In this document: piece after piece, positions 32,397 to 44,715 of the stretch
Layout of the letters: every line of letters starts with the position of its first letter
Numbering within the stretch: position 1 is the first letter of the stretch
From: Ectobius pallidus
Taxonomy: Eukaryota > Arthropoda > Insecta > Blattodea > Ectobiidae
Length of the DNA stretch: 64,000 nucleotides
Reading direction: 5' to 3'
Assembly: GCA_964059195.1 (NCBI GenBank)
Contig: CAXKWD010000004.1
Coordinates: 119,570,043-119,634,042 of the forward strand
Notes under the pieces: generated by a model
What the model saw: only the letters and a program-made list of their open reading frames with translations
Database searches by the model: none
Told to the model about the DNA's origin: nothing
Position numbers and translations under genes: made by a program

Positions 32397-35307
32397 GACA
32401 GTCAAATGTATAATATATAAATATATCTAATATATAAATTTAAAATAATTGATAGTAGGACATTGACTTTATGTGATGTAAACCATAACTGACTATAATA
32501 CAATTAATCACATCAGTCTGCTATTCACAAGTGATGGAACTGGTAAAATGCCAAAGCAGTATGCTATCCCAAGATTGTTCCCTGCCGTACCTCAATTTTA
32601 AAAAAGCATACTCCTCCCTTACATATTATTATTATGTGTTATGCAAGAAATTGTTATATACACTCGGCTGTGTTTTAAATTGACTTCCTCCATGAGTAAC
32701 CAACCCTGCTTTATAGGTGATTTTCAAGCAGGAGCGCAAAAGGCTTACAGATCTTGTACTGTTGATTGACAGAATTTTATTTATTTCAAACAATTTGTTT
32801 TAAATTTATTTAAGACCAATTTAAACAGTATAAAAGTTACATTATTTTGTTACTGATAAATATTTGAAAAACATTGGATCAAGCAGTGTAGTCATTAAAA
32901 TGGCAACAAAGGCCATCACAAGTTACCAGACACAGCCTTTTATACTGGCATTAGCTACCAGTGAAAGCATACCAGTGGATGATTGATCATGAGAAGTAAT
33001 TATATTATGATGCAAACAGATAATAGGGCTGGCACAAAGCAACGATAACTTTTTATTTATGATCCACTGATTTTCAGTCACAGTAATTGACAATGAAACT
33101 AGTGCTGGTATTACCGCCTCACTTCCTTCACTGGGTATTGGAATAGGTTTATGAGAGATGTGTTTTTTTGTTTTAATTTATGTGAAGATGTAGGCTATTA
33201 GATTAGATAATAAACAATGTTATGCTAGTTTCAACTTCCTGAAATAGCTGAAATAAATAACATTTACAGTTACAGTAGAGAATTGATCATATGAAACAAT
33301 TGGGAATGGGGGGGTTGGATAACAGATTTTTCAGATAACCCATATGAAGCAAAATGAAACAAAGGAACACTGATATTCAATTCTTCAATAAGTTTCATTT
33401 TTCCGATTGAGTTTAAGTCTAAAATTTTGAAGCCTGAAGTCTAAGTTTTTACAATGATATTTTTAAGTTTTATTAATTTTATATATTTTACATGTAAGAT
33501 GACTTGTGTTTTATAATACGCATGCACGAGCAATTGTGAACTGATTGTGATTTTAATCTATATTAATTAATTGAGCTAATGGTGGTAACCATAAATTTTT
33601 AGACTGATATTAAACACAAACTTTATAAATTTTGTGTCACGCGTCTTATAAATAACATAGTTTGATAACTTCAAAATGGCCATTGAAGTAGGCATACAGT
33701 TTACGAATAGAAGTTTTATTTTTTTAATTTATTTTATTTTTTATTTTATTTATTATTATTATTTTTTATGGAGGGGGAACCACCATTTCTACAGCGAATT
33801 TTACAACTGGAACACTTTTGGTTGATCAGTATTTGGATAGGCGTAATCAATTCTCTACTCTACAGCCAGTTTCAATGGTTTAGTTATATGCTATCTTGTG
33901 TGCAGGCAATGACAACATAACATGCTTAGGTTTCTGTATCTGGAATTCATAATGTTTAAACTGCCAATCCTTTTTGCAACCAACTGTACATCTTTCAAAC
34001 AAAGCTTTTCATGGTACTGTACAGTCGACAAGACCATTTTTCTATCTACAGACAAATGAAAAATCATTAAGGAGTCAATACATCTTTTTAGCGTAAACCT
34101 TACACAGTGCTTTTTTTCTGTTGATATGGTCAGATAAGCATGCCAATATACTTGCATTTCTACTGGAGAATGTGAGCTTGCCTTAGACCAAATGAATTCA
34201 CTCCAACAAGATCTTCTGTGCATCTGAATACCATGAGTTTGTTTATATTCACTAAGCTGGTCAGTCTTCCTTTGCGTTTGTTTTTTTTACCTGGTTCCTG
34301 AAAGGCAGACATGTTAACATGCTAACAGCAGTAAGTTAAGTCTGTTTAGAACACTGAACACTATAAGTAGTCCTACATTACTTAACTAAGTTAAATTTAC
34401 ACTTGAGATTATCAATTCTTAAATAATGAGGTGTTTGATAGAAAATCCTACTTAACATGGCTTCTCAATCCCTATATAATAATCCTTAAATCAGATTTAA
34501 TGGTTTATCGTTTTGTTGATTGTGCAGGAAAGTAGTAATATTTCCTATATTTAGGCCCTATATGCAGGATTCAGATCGATCTTCCTGTATGAAGATCGTC
34601 ATGTAAACTTGAACTCAGTCAGGCAAGAATTTTCGACCTGATCCTCTGGAAATGGAGGAATGAATCAGATTCAGGTCGAATTCAATATCATTTCATGAAC
34701 ATCATATTGAACTTAATCCAGATGTGCGCACTTACACTTGCATGGCCGTCCACCATTTGTCCTGTTAGTTGATCTGCCAAATTTAATAAAAAATACTTAT
34801 ACTCATTGTAATATTAATATTATTTTCTTACACTTTTATGACACAATTTGTATATGGTGAGTAGAAATTATTAGCAGGGGAGAATGTGGAGGGGTGGTAC
34901 ACTCAATACAGGAAATGTATGAAGTTATTATCCTTTTGAAAACATCATTAAAATTATTATTATTATTATTGTTATTATCATAATCACAATCATCGTCACA
35001 ATTTTCTATCTTACCTATTGTTTATAAATAGTTTGATATTCCACTTTTAACACATCACCGTACAACACATTTCATTTTACTTTTGAAGTACTCAGTTATT
35101 GCACCAGTAAGCCTAATCACAACTGAATCTACTCGCTGATAGCATTGGGTTCCGTAGGTTTTTAAATTGATCTTCTGAAGTGCTGTAACAAACAAGAGTT
35201 AAAAAATTCAGTCAGTCAGCAGTTATAACAGAACAAAACATACTAAATTGTTTTGACTTCCATGAATTGACTTGAAATTATTGCTATTAACAGAAGATTT
35301 TATTGTA
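32397..35307 (+). other. RPTP intron, nothing firmly recognised
   Basis: About 2.9 kb of AT-rich sequence. A 110-codon minus-strand frame at 33891-34223 has no recognisable motif and is flanked by no splice or repeat evidence; I leave it as unassigned. An ATT microsatellite lies at 34950-34985. Segment 34560-34740 has short local palindromes around GATCGATCTTCC but no clear element ends. Confidence 0.4.
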
Positions 35308-35505
35308 ATTGTAATTGTAATTGTAATTTATTATCCACCTTAAGTATTACAAGAACACATGGCTTCGTCAGTCAGATCTTAACCTAAGCCTTAACCTAGA
35401 TACAATAATGATCAAAACATACATTATAATTTGAAAACAATCTTATTCTAGAATATGTACATTTATTAAATTAGCTACAGTGTATACAGAACAACCAGTT
35501 TTTAG

Positions 35506-36325
35506 GTAGGTTTTCGAAGAAAAATCTACCTATTGCAATGGATACCACTTTATGATTTTCGAAAAATTCTTTCATATCTTTACGTTTCATGCTCCCCTAA
35601 GTACGAAACCACCGCCCGTCCAAAAAAAAATTTTGTGATATTTATATATATATTTATATATATCTTTACACGATAGCGGCCGTAATTTTGAAGATATTTG
35701 AACCAAATTTTATTATGTTATTTCTAGGCCCAATAGTTCGGACAAGTTCGTTAATGGGCAAAATTGGCCCAAGGGGGTGGTCGGGGGAGGGGGTTGAAAT
35801 TTTAAAACATTTATATCTCGGCCCCTATGAAGTATAGAGGGAAACTTTGTTTGAATAAATTAGAGTACTCCCTATGGAGTTCACAGTGACACCAACAATT
35901 CGGGGGTTCGAGTGAGGGTGGGGGTGGGGGTGGGGGATGAAAATTCGAAACTTTTGAAACCACGTCTTGTGGGGTATCGTTGAAAAGCTCTTGATGAGTA
36001 CTCTACAAATCAATAACTAGTTTCTTGATAGCTCTCATATGACGCGAGATTTTAATGTTTGAAAATAATAACACTTAAAAGAATTATTATAATATCATAA
36101 TTTTGTCTTGTTTAGCGGCTTTGCTAATTTTATTCATTGCTGATCTCGCGCACGGCCTCCCAGAATATTATATCCTATTCTTGTTGTCAAAACAAATGAT
36201 TGTAGGCTCTTCCTCTTTACCGAATTCAGTTCTTATTACTGCAGGTTTACCATGCCAAGGCTAAAGAAAAAGAGTGCTATGCAGCGACAATAAATTAAAC
36301 CAAAAGCACTTCGAAATCTACCTCC
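35506..36325. mobile_element. MITE-like element nested in LINE 3' UTR
   Basis: The ends form a short inverted repeat: GGTAGGTTTTCGAAG near 35506 and CTTCGAAATCTACC near 36309. The interior contains runs such as (GTGGGG)n around 35915-35935 and no ORF. The class is unknown and no target duplication is clear. Confidence 0.45.
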
Positions 36326-36357
36326 GCCTGTAGGCCTGCCTAAAGGGATTTTTTAAA

Positions 36358-37044
36358 TTATGAAAAGGATGAATTCAGATATTCGTCGACCGAAAAGAAT
36401 AGATGGTCAAAGAGGATGAGCTTGACTTTTTTCTTAAATTGTGCAAAGTTCAGTGATTTAATCTCTTGGGGAAGCTTATTGTACAGTTGGATTCCTTTAT
36501 GAGACATACTGATTTGAGTTTTTGCTAGTCTGCACTGGTTGAAATGGATGTTGTTAGCAATTCTGGTGAAGTGAGTGTGATAGTCGGAATTGATTTGGAA
36601 TAAGTTTTTATTCTTGTGTATGAAAGCTGTTGTCTCCAGAATATATAAGCAAGGTAATGGGAGAACTTTAAATTCCTTGAAAATAGGTTTGGTGTGTGTT
36701 CTTAGAGGTACTTTTTTCATAATTCTGACGATACGTTTTTGGAGTCTGAACACATGAATGGCTTTAGACGAGATGCCCCAAAAGGGTATTGCATAAGTTA
36801 AAATAGATTGTACATAGCCAAAGTACGCGATTTTTAAAATTTCCGGTGTGCAGGAGTTAACTAGGACTCTCATTGCATAACTAGTGCGAGAAAGTTTCTT
36901 GTAGAGATGAGAAATATGGGATTCCCATGATGATTGTATTCTGTTATTATGTATCCTGCAGCAAACTTTGTGCAGCGGGTCTTGGACTAGATTCAGCAAA
37001 TGTAATGAGACATTGCAAGCTATTGCATTTGAAATCATTACCAA
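36358..37044 (-). pseudogene. LINE ORF2 C-terminal region
   Basis: The 228-codon open frame includes SSWESHISHLYKKLSRTSYA, ILTYAIPFWGISSK and LQKRIVRIM, the thumb and post-thumb blocks of CR1/Jockey-group RTs (compare the EYGAMLWG and LQKRAIRII blocks of the complete LINE at 22520-25660). It ends with FKKKVKLILFDHLFFSVDEY, again a C-terminal block of this group. The endonuclease and RT palm are missing, so it is a dead truncation although the remnant frame is open. Confidence 0.8.
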
Positions 37045-38652
37045 ATTTCTCTTACATACAGTGAGAACAAATTAATCCAAATCAACAATTTCAAATATTG
37101 TATGTGAAATGTTCTAAACTATCTTGCATTCTTATCACTAATTGAACTTCAGTGAAAATAAGACATCATTTAAAGAAGAATCATTCTAATCTGGAGGACT
37201 GGGGGGGGGGGGTGTTAGCCCCTAGCACCTCCCATGGCTGTGCCACTAAATATAATACAAAAACTATGTTTGAAATTCTTGCCAATTTGGTCTCAGAAGT
37301 TGGCAAACAGTAATTGTTTGCCATATTAAAAAGTATGGTGGATGTTATGATGTAACTTTCAGAGAAAACTAACTTCCTTCGTTTTTGTCAATCTTTCGGA
37401 ATTTCTAAATAGCCTTATAATTTTTTAAATTGGAAAATTACCATAAATATTTTGTAACTGATGAAAATGTATGACTTTTCAATAATGTAAAGCAATTGAA
37501 AACAAGACATAGAACTGATAGTTTGGGTGTTATAAGTTAAATCGTGTGATAGCTATAATGCAGGAAGAATAGGACATTTGTAGCAGGAGGGAAGGGACAC
37601 CATTTTAATGAGAAACGTTGCCTCACATATTTGATTAAAAATTTAAAATGTTTTTCAAGGTGTTTTTCAAGGTGTTTTTCTTATATTCATAGTGAGCTGG
37701 GTCGATTTTATGAGGGCTGGATTCAAAGATTGCTTTCTTTTGAAGTTGCTCTTTTATGAGAGACTTGTTGTTCCAAGTCACCTATTATAACTTTCTGTTT
37801 TATGCTGTATTTAAAGGCATTGGAAAAAAGGCATTTTTAAACTTTATGAGGATTTCCAATGTTATTTACATAGTCAATAAGGCTCAAAAGTTCTGTCTCA
37901 TACCTCCTTGAACTGTGTCCCATGCCACCCATCAGGTAGGAGGGATGGAACATTTGATAATTTTATTAAAAACATTACTTACAAGGTAAATACAATTTGA
38001 AATCTCCTGTATGACATATTTATAACCTGAAGCCAAGCATTTTTCAGGAATACAATTAGTTTTTGCCTATATTAAACCATAAAATTAAAAAATATATATA
38101 TAAAGTAAAAAAGTCCAATCCTTCCACGCTTTCCCCCTATACTTTTAATCACTGTATAAATATGGAGATTACTTACACAGGTTAGCTTCAAAAATAGCCA
38201 TATGTATCCAAGTTAGCCAACTATACAAAGATTGCAATACATTCCCACAACTTTCCATGCAAACACGAAAAGTATTAAGCTGGAATCAGATTCAGATCGA
38301 TTTCAGTCGCCCATATAAATGCAGTAATTGGTATAAGGATTTTGCCAATGACAAGAATACCAGTAAACTTTTTCTAGAAAAAGCACTGTAAATAAATATA
38401 TATATACACACATAGGTAAAAATATTTCATACATATTTCACTTTATTCATGAACAATCATAATGAAATGAACCTTTCTTTTATAAAAGATAAATCCACTC
38501 CTACCTTTATTGGTTAAGATTTTGTTTAAATGTCCTCAGCCCAGTGTCTTTTGTTTCATTCTTTGTGTAACAGAACAAAAAGTATCCACTTTGTTTCTTG
38601 TATTTTTATTTAAAGTAAGCCTATATTATTTTTTTCTGTTCTGACAATATAG
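37045..38652 (+). other. RPTP intron
   Basis: Non-coding. Contains a run of 13 G residues at 37200-37212 and a 12-bp tandem (TTTTTCAAGGTG) at about 37656-37680. Confidence 0.45.
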
Positions 38653-38867
38653 GTTCTAGTGGCCGAGTGTACATATCTCCATTTCCTCATGATGATGAAA
38701 ATTCAAATTATATAAATGCTGTATTTGTGGACTGTTTTCAAGTAAAAAATCAATTCATAGTGACACAATTTCCTTTGGAGTCAACAGTCTGTGACTTCTG
38801 GAGATTGATTATTGAGAAGAACATTTCTGTTATTATTGTACTGAATGAAATTGATGAAGGAAATGAG
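38653..38867 (+). CDS. Ptp69D: RPTP exon: D2, NYINA and DFWRL segment
   Basis: The acceptor is AATATAG and the donor GTAAGT, with 2 bases plus 71 codons. It encodes RVYISPFPHDDENSNYINAV, FIVTQFPLESTVCDFWRLI and VIIVLNE. These are the D2 counterparts of YINAN, TQGP and DFWRMVW. TQGP is changed to TQFP, typical of a pseudo-phosphatase second domain. Phase joins the G at the end of exon 27173-27422. Confidence 0.92.
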
Positions 38868-38887
38868 GTAAGTTAGGCAGTGTCCAG

Positions 38888-39324
38888 ACATCTACTTTAT
38901 TAATGTAAGATTTGAGGCTTTCCTGGCGAATCTTATGTAGAAAATCTTCTCGGGTTTGCAGCCAGGTGAGAAGTTTGTTGTGGTCCAACGTTTCCGAGGC
39001 TGACGCTGCCTCCATCCTCAGGGAATTTGAAGTGTCGAGTTTTGACATGTAGGGGACACTATCAACGAGGCCTGGAACAAATGCATTCAGGACCTGAAAG
39101 GTAAAAGGAACATTTTGGCCCGGAAAAGGACCGAAAACAGAACAGCTGCTCCCTGATTGGTCGACTCCGCCCAACTCGGGTTGGTATATATTTCCCCTAC
39201 ATGTCAAAACTCGACACTTCAAATTCCCTGAGGATGGAGGCAGCGTCAGCCTCGGAAACATTGGACCACAACAAACTTCTCACCTGGCTGCAAACCCGAG
39301 AAGATTTTCTACATCTACTTTATT
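38888..39324. mobile_element. Penelope-like hairpin insertion with 14-bp target duplication
   Basis: A 409-bp insert (38902-39310) is flanked by the direct repeat ACATCTACTTTATT at 38888-38901 and 39311-39324. Its ends are inverted copies of about 117 bp: 38935-39050 against 39196-39310. The repeated piece contains a CCTGAGGATGG ... CTCGGAAAC block similar in layout to the tail of the Penelope copy at 7422-9199. There is no pol fragment, so the assignment rests on the inverted layout, target duplication and tail style. It begins about 20 bp past the donor of exon 38653-38867. Confidence 0.6.
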
Positions 39325-39339
39325 ACTTGATGTGTAATC

Positions 39340-41034
39340 CAGTGGCGTGCCGTCCATGGAAGCAATGGAAGCAATGCTTCCTCTAGTTAATGCAAAAATA
39401 AGAATTTATTTTATAAAGTAAATTTAAATTATCAGGAATATAATATTTTATGATTTTAACTTTCATTCGCGGGAAGCAAATTTTACTCGCTACAATTTCG
39501 TCACAGCGTGGAAGTCTGAAATGTGGGCCGTAGCCCAGCTTGCTCCACTCCTCCTGAGGTTATGATGAGGGGATGAAGTGCTTCGTGTATTTTCGTAAAA
39601 TCGCCGAACGAGGGACAGGGCGGTTTGAATTTGCAGTCTCCCGCCGAGCCACGGGTCAAAATATGAACGCATTTAAAAGGCTGTTTTTATAAAAATAATG
39701 TTGAAACCATAGTGTTTTATGTATTCTTATGTGCCCTATGTTGTGTTGTAAAACCATAAGGTTACTTTAGCAAGTGTCAAGATACTTGTTTGCCCTCAAA
39801 ATCGTCTTTTTTATGTGTGTTATATACCTCTGTACAAGCAAGGTTTTATTGGGAAGCATAATTGGAAGAATAGGGGAAGTGGTTCCCTGGCTCGACGTCA
39901 CCGAACGAACTGTCAAGAGCATCATGCTATCTCCTTCCCTTCCCCTTATGACTGGGTGGGAGACTGGCAAATATTTCTCTTTTACCACCCTCGCTTCGGC
40001 CTTGACCATGCACCCCATACATGATTTAGTTCAGTTCAGTATTTCAGTAAGGCTTCGCGGTCCTTCGCTCTGAGTAAAGCAGAATGTCCAAGTTGGTATT
40101 TTTGGCCATAGAAAAAAAAGATTATAGAAGATTTTGCTGCCAAAGATAGCCGAGTTGATTTGCTCTTCAAATAAATCGGGTGAGTTGTCATTTTTGAAGT
40201 AAAACTTCTTTAGTGGCGGTAGAGGGTGAATCGGGAAAATCAGTCACACTAAAACCGTCACGAAATCAATTCCTAACCAATCTAAAGGTATATTATCTAT
40301 TTTATGGAACCCGGAAATTCATTACCGCGCAAATCTAAAATTAAAAATCCAAAATTAAAAAATACAAATTTTCATAATTTAAAGAAACAATTAAAAATTA
40401 AAACATAAATCCAAAATTTAATAAATAATAAATTCAAAATTTCAAAATTAAAAAATTTAAAAAATCAAAAATACCAAAATTGAAAAAATCTAAAAATAAA
40501 ACATTTAAAAAACTACAATACAAAATTTAAAAGTCCAAAAAATAAAAAATTTAAAACATCCAAAATTTAAAGATCCAAAAATTAAAAATTAAAAAAAATT
40601 AAAAATCCAAAATTAAAAAATACAAATTTCCAAAATTTAAAAAAACAAAATTAAAAATTATAACATCCAAAAATCTAAAACTTAATAAATAATAAAATCA
40701 AAAATTTAAAAATCCTAATAACAACAATTTAAAAAATAAAAAATAAACAATTCAAAGATCGAAAATTTAAAAAATAAAAAATTCAAAGATCCAAAATTAA
40801 AAAGTCCAAAATCCAAAATTAAAAACGTCCAAAAACCCAATATTAAAAAGTCCAATAATGCAAAATTGAAAAAATCCAATAATAAAAAATTGAAAAAAAT
40901 AAACAAATTAAATAAAGTTTTACTTCTGTCGCGTGGCGTTCCACGCACTCTTTTTTTTATTTTTTTTTATTATAGGCTTATAAAAATTTAGACTATATTG
41001 CTTCCCTCACCTAAATTTTCACCGCACGCCACTG
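39340..41034. mobile_element. hAT-type non-autonomous element with 8-bp TSD
   Basis: A 1695-bp unit starts CAGTGGCGTGC and ends GCACGCCACTG. It is flanked by the perfect 8-bp direct repeat GTGTAATC (39332-39339 and 41035-41042). Terminal inverted repeats plus 8-bp target duplication define hAT. No transposase remains. The interior has short chance frames on both strands at 39490-40080 and an A-rich minisatellite-like tract at 40330-40920. A partial inverted relative is at the window start. Confidence 0.9.
40330..40920. repeat. A-rich degenerate minisatellite tract
   Basis: Repeats of the type CCAAAATTTAAAAA with variable spacing form the right interior of the hAT element. It is the complement of the T-rich tract at 1-435. 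Confidence 0.8.
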
Positions 41035-41069
41035 GTGTAATCTCAAAGCCAATTGGAATGTAGCATGGT

Positions 41070-41250
41070 TTGCAAGAGTCATTTAGTGGACCACTTAATA
41101 TTCGAGTGTAATGCAGTAAAAAGTGATAGAGAAATCCTGAAGAACAGTGTTCTTAAAGAAGGCAACTGGCCAACACACAAGTCTGTCCTAATAAAGATGC
41201 ATTCAACCCATTCACAAAATATGTAAACCTGTTAGACTTTAAAGCTCTGA
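41070..41250 (+). pseudogene. LINE C-terminal knuckle fossil
   Basis: The plus strand reads a HLIFECNAV block followed by REILKNSVLKEGNWPT, which resembles the C-terminal zinc-knuckle-and-tail region found after RNase H in I/Jockey-group LINE proteins (H-x-x-F-x-C then a helix ending in W-P). It is too short to classify further. Confidence 0.5.
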
Positions 41251-42199
41251 AAAAGAATCAAGAACAATAGCCATCAGCAAATATTAACTTATGTATTAGG
41301 CCTACTCAAAAGTATTTATGTTCTTACTCAACAATGTAAGATTAATTAAGAGCCTGTAGTACTACGCATGCAGTTTAGCATGCAGAGGGTATATTAAAAA
41401 AAGTAAGAGAGAAAATAAATTTAGAATGCATCTAACATTAAGATTTAATATATATCGTGTCATGTCATGTGCTAACTGCATTATATTTCTTTAAGGATAT
41501 TGGGTGCTCAGGGTTTTTTCTTTTACTGTGAACATTTTTAAGTACATATTGAATAATTTTGGAATGTGGTCTGATATCATGATTTTTTGAGTTCTCATTC
41601 TACCAACACACTTCATCCTATTTGTCAGCATTTCAAATTACAAAAATTCATCTAATTGGCAACCTTTGCAGTGTACAGCTGGCACAGTGAATCCCACCAC
41701 CCATCTTTCTGATGGAAACCTGTACCTTCAGTGAAAAGTTTTACTAATGAAACAGACTCATGTATATGAGAAGAGTCGATTCAAAATGTGATTAAGTCCA
41801 TTAAGGGGGGGGGGGACATAACGTTTGGTGAAATTTATAGGTAAGAAATAGTGAAATTCACTTTTTATTTTCTCAGCAATGAATTGTTCTGTAACCTTGT
41901 AATCTGGCTTGATGTTTATTGACTACCTTTACAATTACCTATTTTCAGAATTAATTAAATTGTTACAATACTAGTAGGTGCCTGTGACTTCACCCACGAT
42001 AATTAATTTAAAAATTAAAAATTAAGAGTATAATAACTATTAAAGCATTATATTTATTACATGCGAATCATTCATAAACTAAGCCATTAATAATTAATGA
42101 AACAGCTAAAATTCCGGCTTCAGAGTACATTCCACGATTAAAAAGCGCCCCCTGGGAAAACGATCTCAGATTCGATTAGGCAGTTCCAAAGGAACCTGT
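41251..42199 (+). other. RPTP intron
   Basis: Non-coding. A run of 11 G residues is at about 41806. The motif GTGACTTCACCCACG (41988) is a weak echo of GTGCCCCTGGCTTCGCCCGCC (42385), so a second diverged copy of the following repeat may begin here. Confidence 0.4.
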
Positions 42200-42575
42200 G
42201 AACACATAATAATTATTATTTCTCAACTGTTTGTTGACAGATGAATATGATGTGAATTTTATTTGATCAATTCAGTGTAATTTTCAGAAATTATATAATG
42301 TTTCAAGGGAAGGAATGGTTTGTTTGGATTTTTATTATCAGCGATATTTCAAGAGCTAAACCATCAATATTTTACAGCTAGTGCCCCTGGCTTCGCCCGC
42401 CATTATTAATTGACTCCAGGATTTTTAAGAAATTTACACTGTTTGTGGTTCAGAGCTATGAAAATTGTAAGTAAAAATAAAATTAGAATATTTGTTCATT
42501 GTGTTCATTTCACTTAGGCTTTATATAATAAAGAAACTGTTTTCCTAATTTTGTATTCTTCGTAAAAGTTTACAC
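42200..42575 (+). repeat. Interspersed repeat, unknown class (copy 2)
   Basis: Inverted relative of 1605-1965. The shared core includes GGCTTCGCCCGCC. No ORF, TIR or tail seen. Confidence 0.7.
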
Positions 42576-43254
42576 TGCCAGAGACAAACATCGCCGAGTA
42601 TGCCCGATGTTTCACGAAGCAGGCGAGCGAGTGAGCACGCTATTTAGGGCCGTTGAATTGTATAAGAGTAGATTACGGGTAACTATCATTACAAAATTGC
42701 ACAAAAATGCCATTTCCTTGATCATTTTCATAATGTCAATATTTTTTAGTGATTATTTTTTCCATCTATTTGTAAACATCATGTTAACATTGTCTACAAT
42801 CTTTGGAATATCTACAGTATAAACATTTTTAAAATTGAGTCCACAAAGAATATTTTTTTACATTTTCCTTTACATTAAAAAAAAAGCTAATGTTAAATCA
42901 ATAATTGTAGATAGCGTTGTTCATATGATATTAACAAATAGATAGAAAAAGTACTCAGAAATATTAACATTTGTGGGAGTTATCAGAGAAATGGCATTTC
43001 AGTGCATGAAACATGGCTGCCAATTTGTAATGATAATTACCAGTAACTGCAACAGTTTGATTAATTTTGAAAATAGTATGCAATTGTAGAAGTAGTCAAT
43101 AAAGAGCATGTTAGTTTACGAGATTGTAGAGCAATTCATTGCTGAGAAAAAAAAAATGAATATCACCTTCTCCCCTACGAATTTTTCCCAAACCTGTATG
43201 TGCCCTTAATTAGAGAGAATTCCAAATGAAAATGCCCTAAATTATGACAAAACT
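42576..43254 (+). other. RPTP intron
   Basis: AT-rich, non-coding; nothing recognised. Confidence 0.4.
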
Positions 43255-44115
43255 AATCTGTGTGACGACCTGGGAAGGAAACGTTGTTAAGAGGGGTGCC
43301 AAGCAATACAGAGAGGATAATGCACTTTTCCAAAGCAAGCAAGCATGATGTGTGTTAGTGGAGATGGAAAACTACTTCCTCCATACATTCTATTCAAGAA
43401 TAGGCCTATATGAATTGCTTGGCAGGAAGGTGGCCCATCAGATGCAAGATATAACTGAAACAAGAGCAGTTGGTTCGAGCTTCCCATTTTTGAAGACTAG
43501 TTCTTGTGTATGGCAATACCTGTTTAAAAACGCTGATTTGGAATAAAACTTGGTTACAATTTGTCAAGCCATGTATCTCTGGCACTGGTTAAAAATGTGA
43601 AAAGCACAACATTTCGTTTGTTCTTTTCCCACCAAATAGCACACATATTCTGCAGCCACTGGATGTGAGTTTCTTTGGGCCTCTAAAGAAAGTATGGAAG
43701 AATGTGCTAATAAACCGGAAAATGTCTAGAGATGCCTTTCTTGCATATATGAAAGAGACACTGGAAAAGAGAGAAGCATGCACATTAAGAAGCAGATTCC
43801 TCGCCTTGGGATTGATTACAGTGATCCAGAGGTCATCAAGAATTTTCCAAATGTTTCAGATCCTGATGAAAATTCAACATCTTGGCCCTCCAGTTTCAGG
43901 ACTGTACTATTTCAAGCACGATATGGAACTGGTATAGCCAAAAGGACTATTTGTCACTGCTGCAAGCTGGATATTTCTCTGGGAAAATCCATTATAAGTA
44001 CTCATTTCGCTCCCCAAGAAGTTATCGGGGAAATTCAGAGGGACATAAGAGAGAACTCGTTGCATTTGAGGATAACGATAAATGTTATCAGTGGATCCTG
44101 TATCTACCCTTGATT
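43255..44115 (+). pseudogene. pogo/jerky-type DDE transposase fossil
   Basis: Blocks of a pogo-group transposase are readable in shifting frames. SGDGKLLPPYILFKNR is near 43360. PPNSTHILQPLDVSFFGPLK lies at about 43630-43690 and contains the family's THxLQPLDV motif just after the catalytic region. THHILQPLDV-type context is followed by KKVWKNVLINR and an acidic tail region around 43800-43870. Multiple stops interrupt the frame, and no terminal repeats were identified. Confidence 0.65.
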
Positions 44116-44439
44116 TAGAAATTTTCGTTGTAGTGAACCAAAATTATGAGTTGGGGAAAAGAACACTAACTAGAAAATGTATTGGAGTGGTAATTGACAT
44201 AGGAGCATGGAACATATTGTAAAGTTCTTGTGATCACACAAAGGCAGTAAGAGGATGTTTGTGTTTCCTGACATGGAGGACAAGGATACAATTGCAAAAG
44301 ACCAGCTTGCTGAATTACTGCTGAAACCAAGTGAGAAGAGAGGAATATTCATTTTTGATAAAGACATTTTGTAAATAGTTCTCTTTGATTTTGATTTAAT
44401 TGAAGTGTGAACTTACTATATTTCACTTATATTGGCATC

Positions 44440-44691
44440 ACGTGTGAGGCACCCAGGTACAGGCTAAATAAAACACTACGTAATTTCAGAGGAATGGCCA
44501 CAAAAATAGGCAACAAGTTTCCAAACAACATCTATCAATGGGATAGAAAAATATTAAGAAGTCATATCTCTGATTGGCTAACTCAGAAGGCCTTCTATAA
44601 TGTTGACGAATTTTTTAAATATACATGTAGATATACAGACCTAATTAAACACTATGACAATGTCAATAGAATTTTTTTGCTTGGAGACATT
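44440..44691 (+). pseudogene. LINE ORF2 C-terminal fragment
   Basis: The frame reads TKIGNKFPNNIYQWDRKILR and WLTQKAFYNVDEFFKY, matching the C-terminal pattern of CR1/Jockey-group ORF2 proteins (compare YNLLPKEIK ... FLTENSFYTIEEF in the complete LINE). It is a 5'-truncated copy whose 3' side runs into the ATT repeat at 44692, which may be its tandem-repeat tail. Confidence 0.65.
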
Positions 44692-44715
44692 CTTTATTAT
44701 TATTATTATTATTTA
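44692..44715. repeat. (TTA)n microsatellite at R4/Dong 3' junction
   Basis: Seven TTA/TAT units border the 3' end of the R4/Dong-type element, matching the repeat at its 5' side. Confidence 0.85.

Larger units (their letters stand above)
35308..37044 (-). mobile_element. 5'-truncated LINE, 3' part, with nested element
   Basis: On the minus strand the C-terminal end of an ORF2 (37044-36358) is followed by 3' UTR and a hexamer tail visible on the plus strand as (TTGTAA)n at 35309-35332. The 3' UTR is interrupted by a TIR-type element at about 35506-36325. The LINE is truncated at its 5' end, as most LINE copies are. Confidence 0.7.

Noticed and set aside
33891..34223. 110-codon minus-strand ORF
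   Set aside because: No motif, no splice context, no repeat hallmark; could be chance in this composition.
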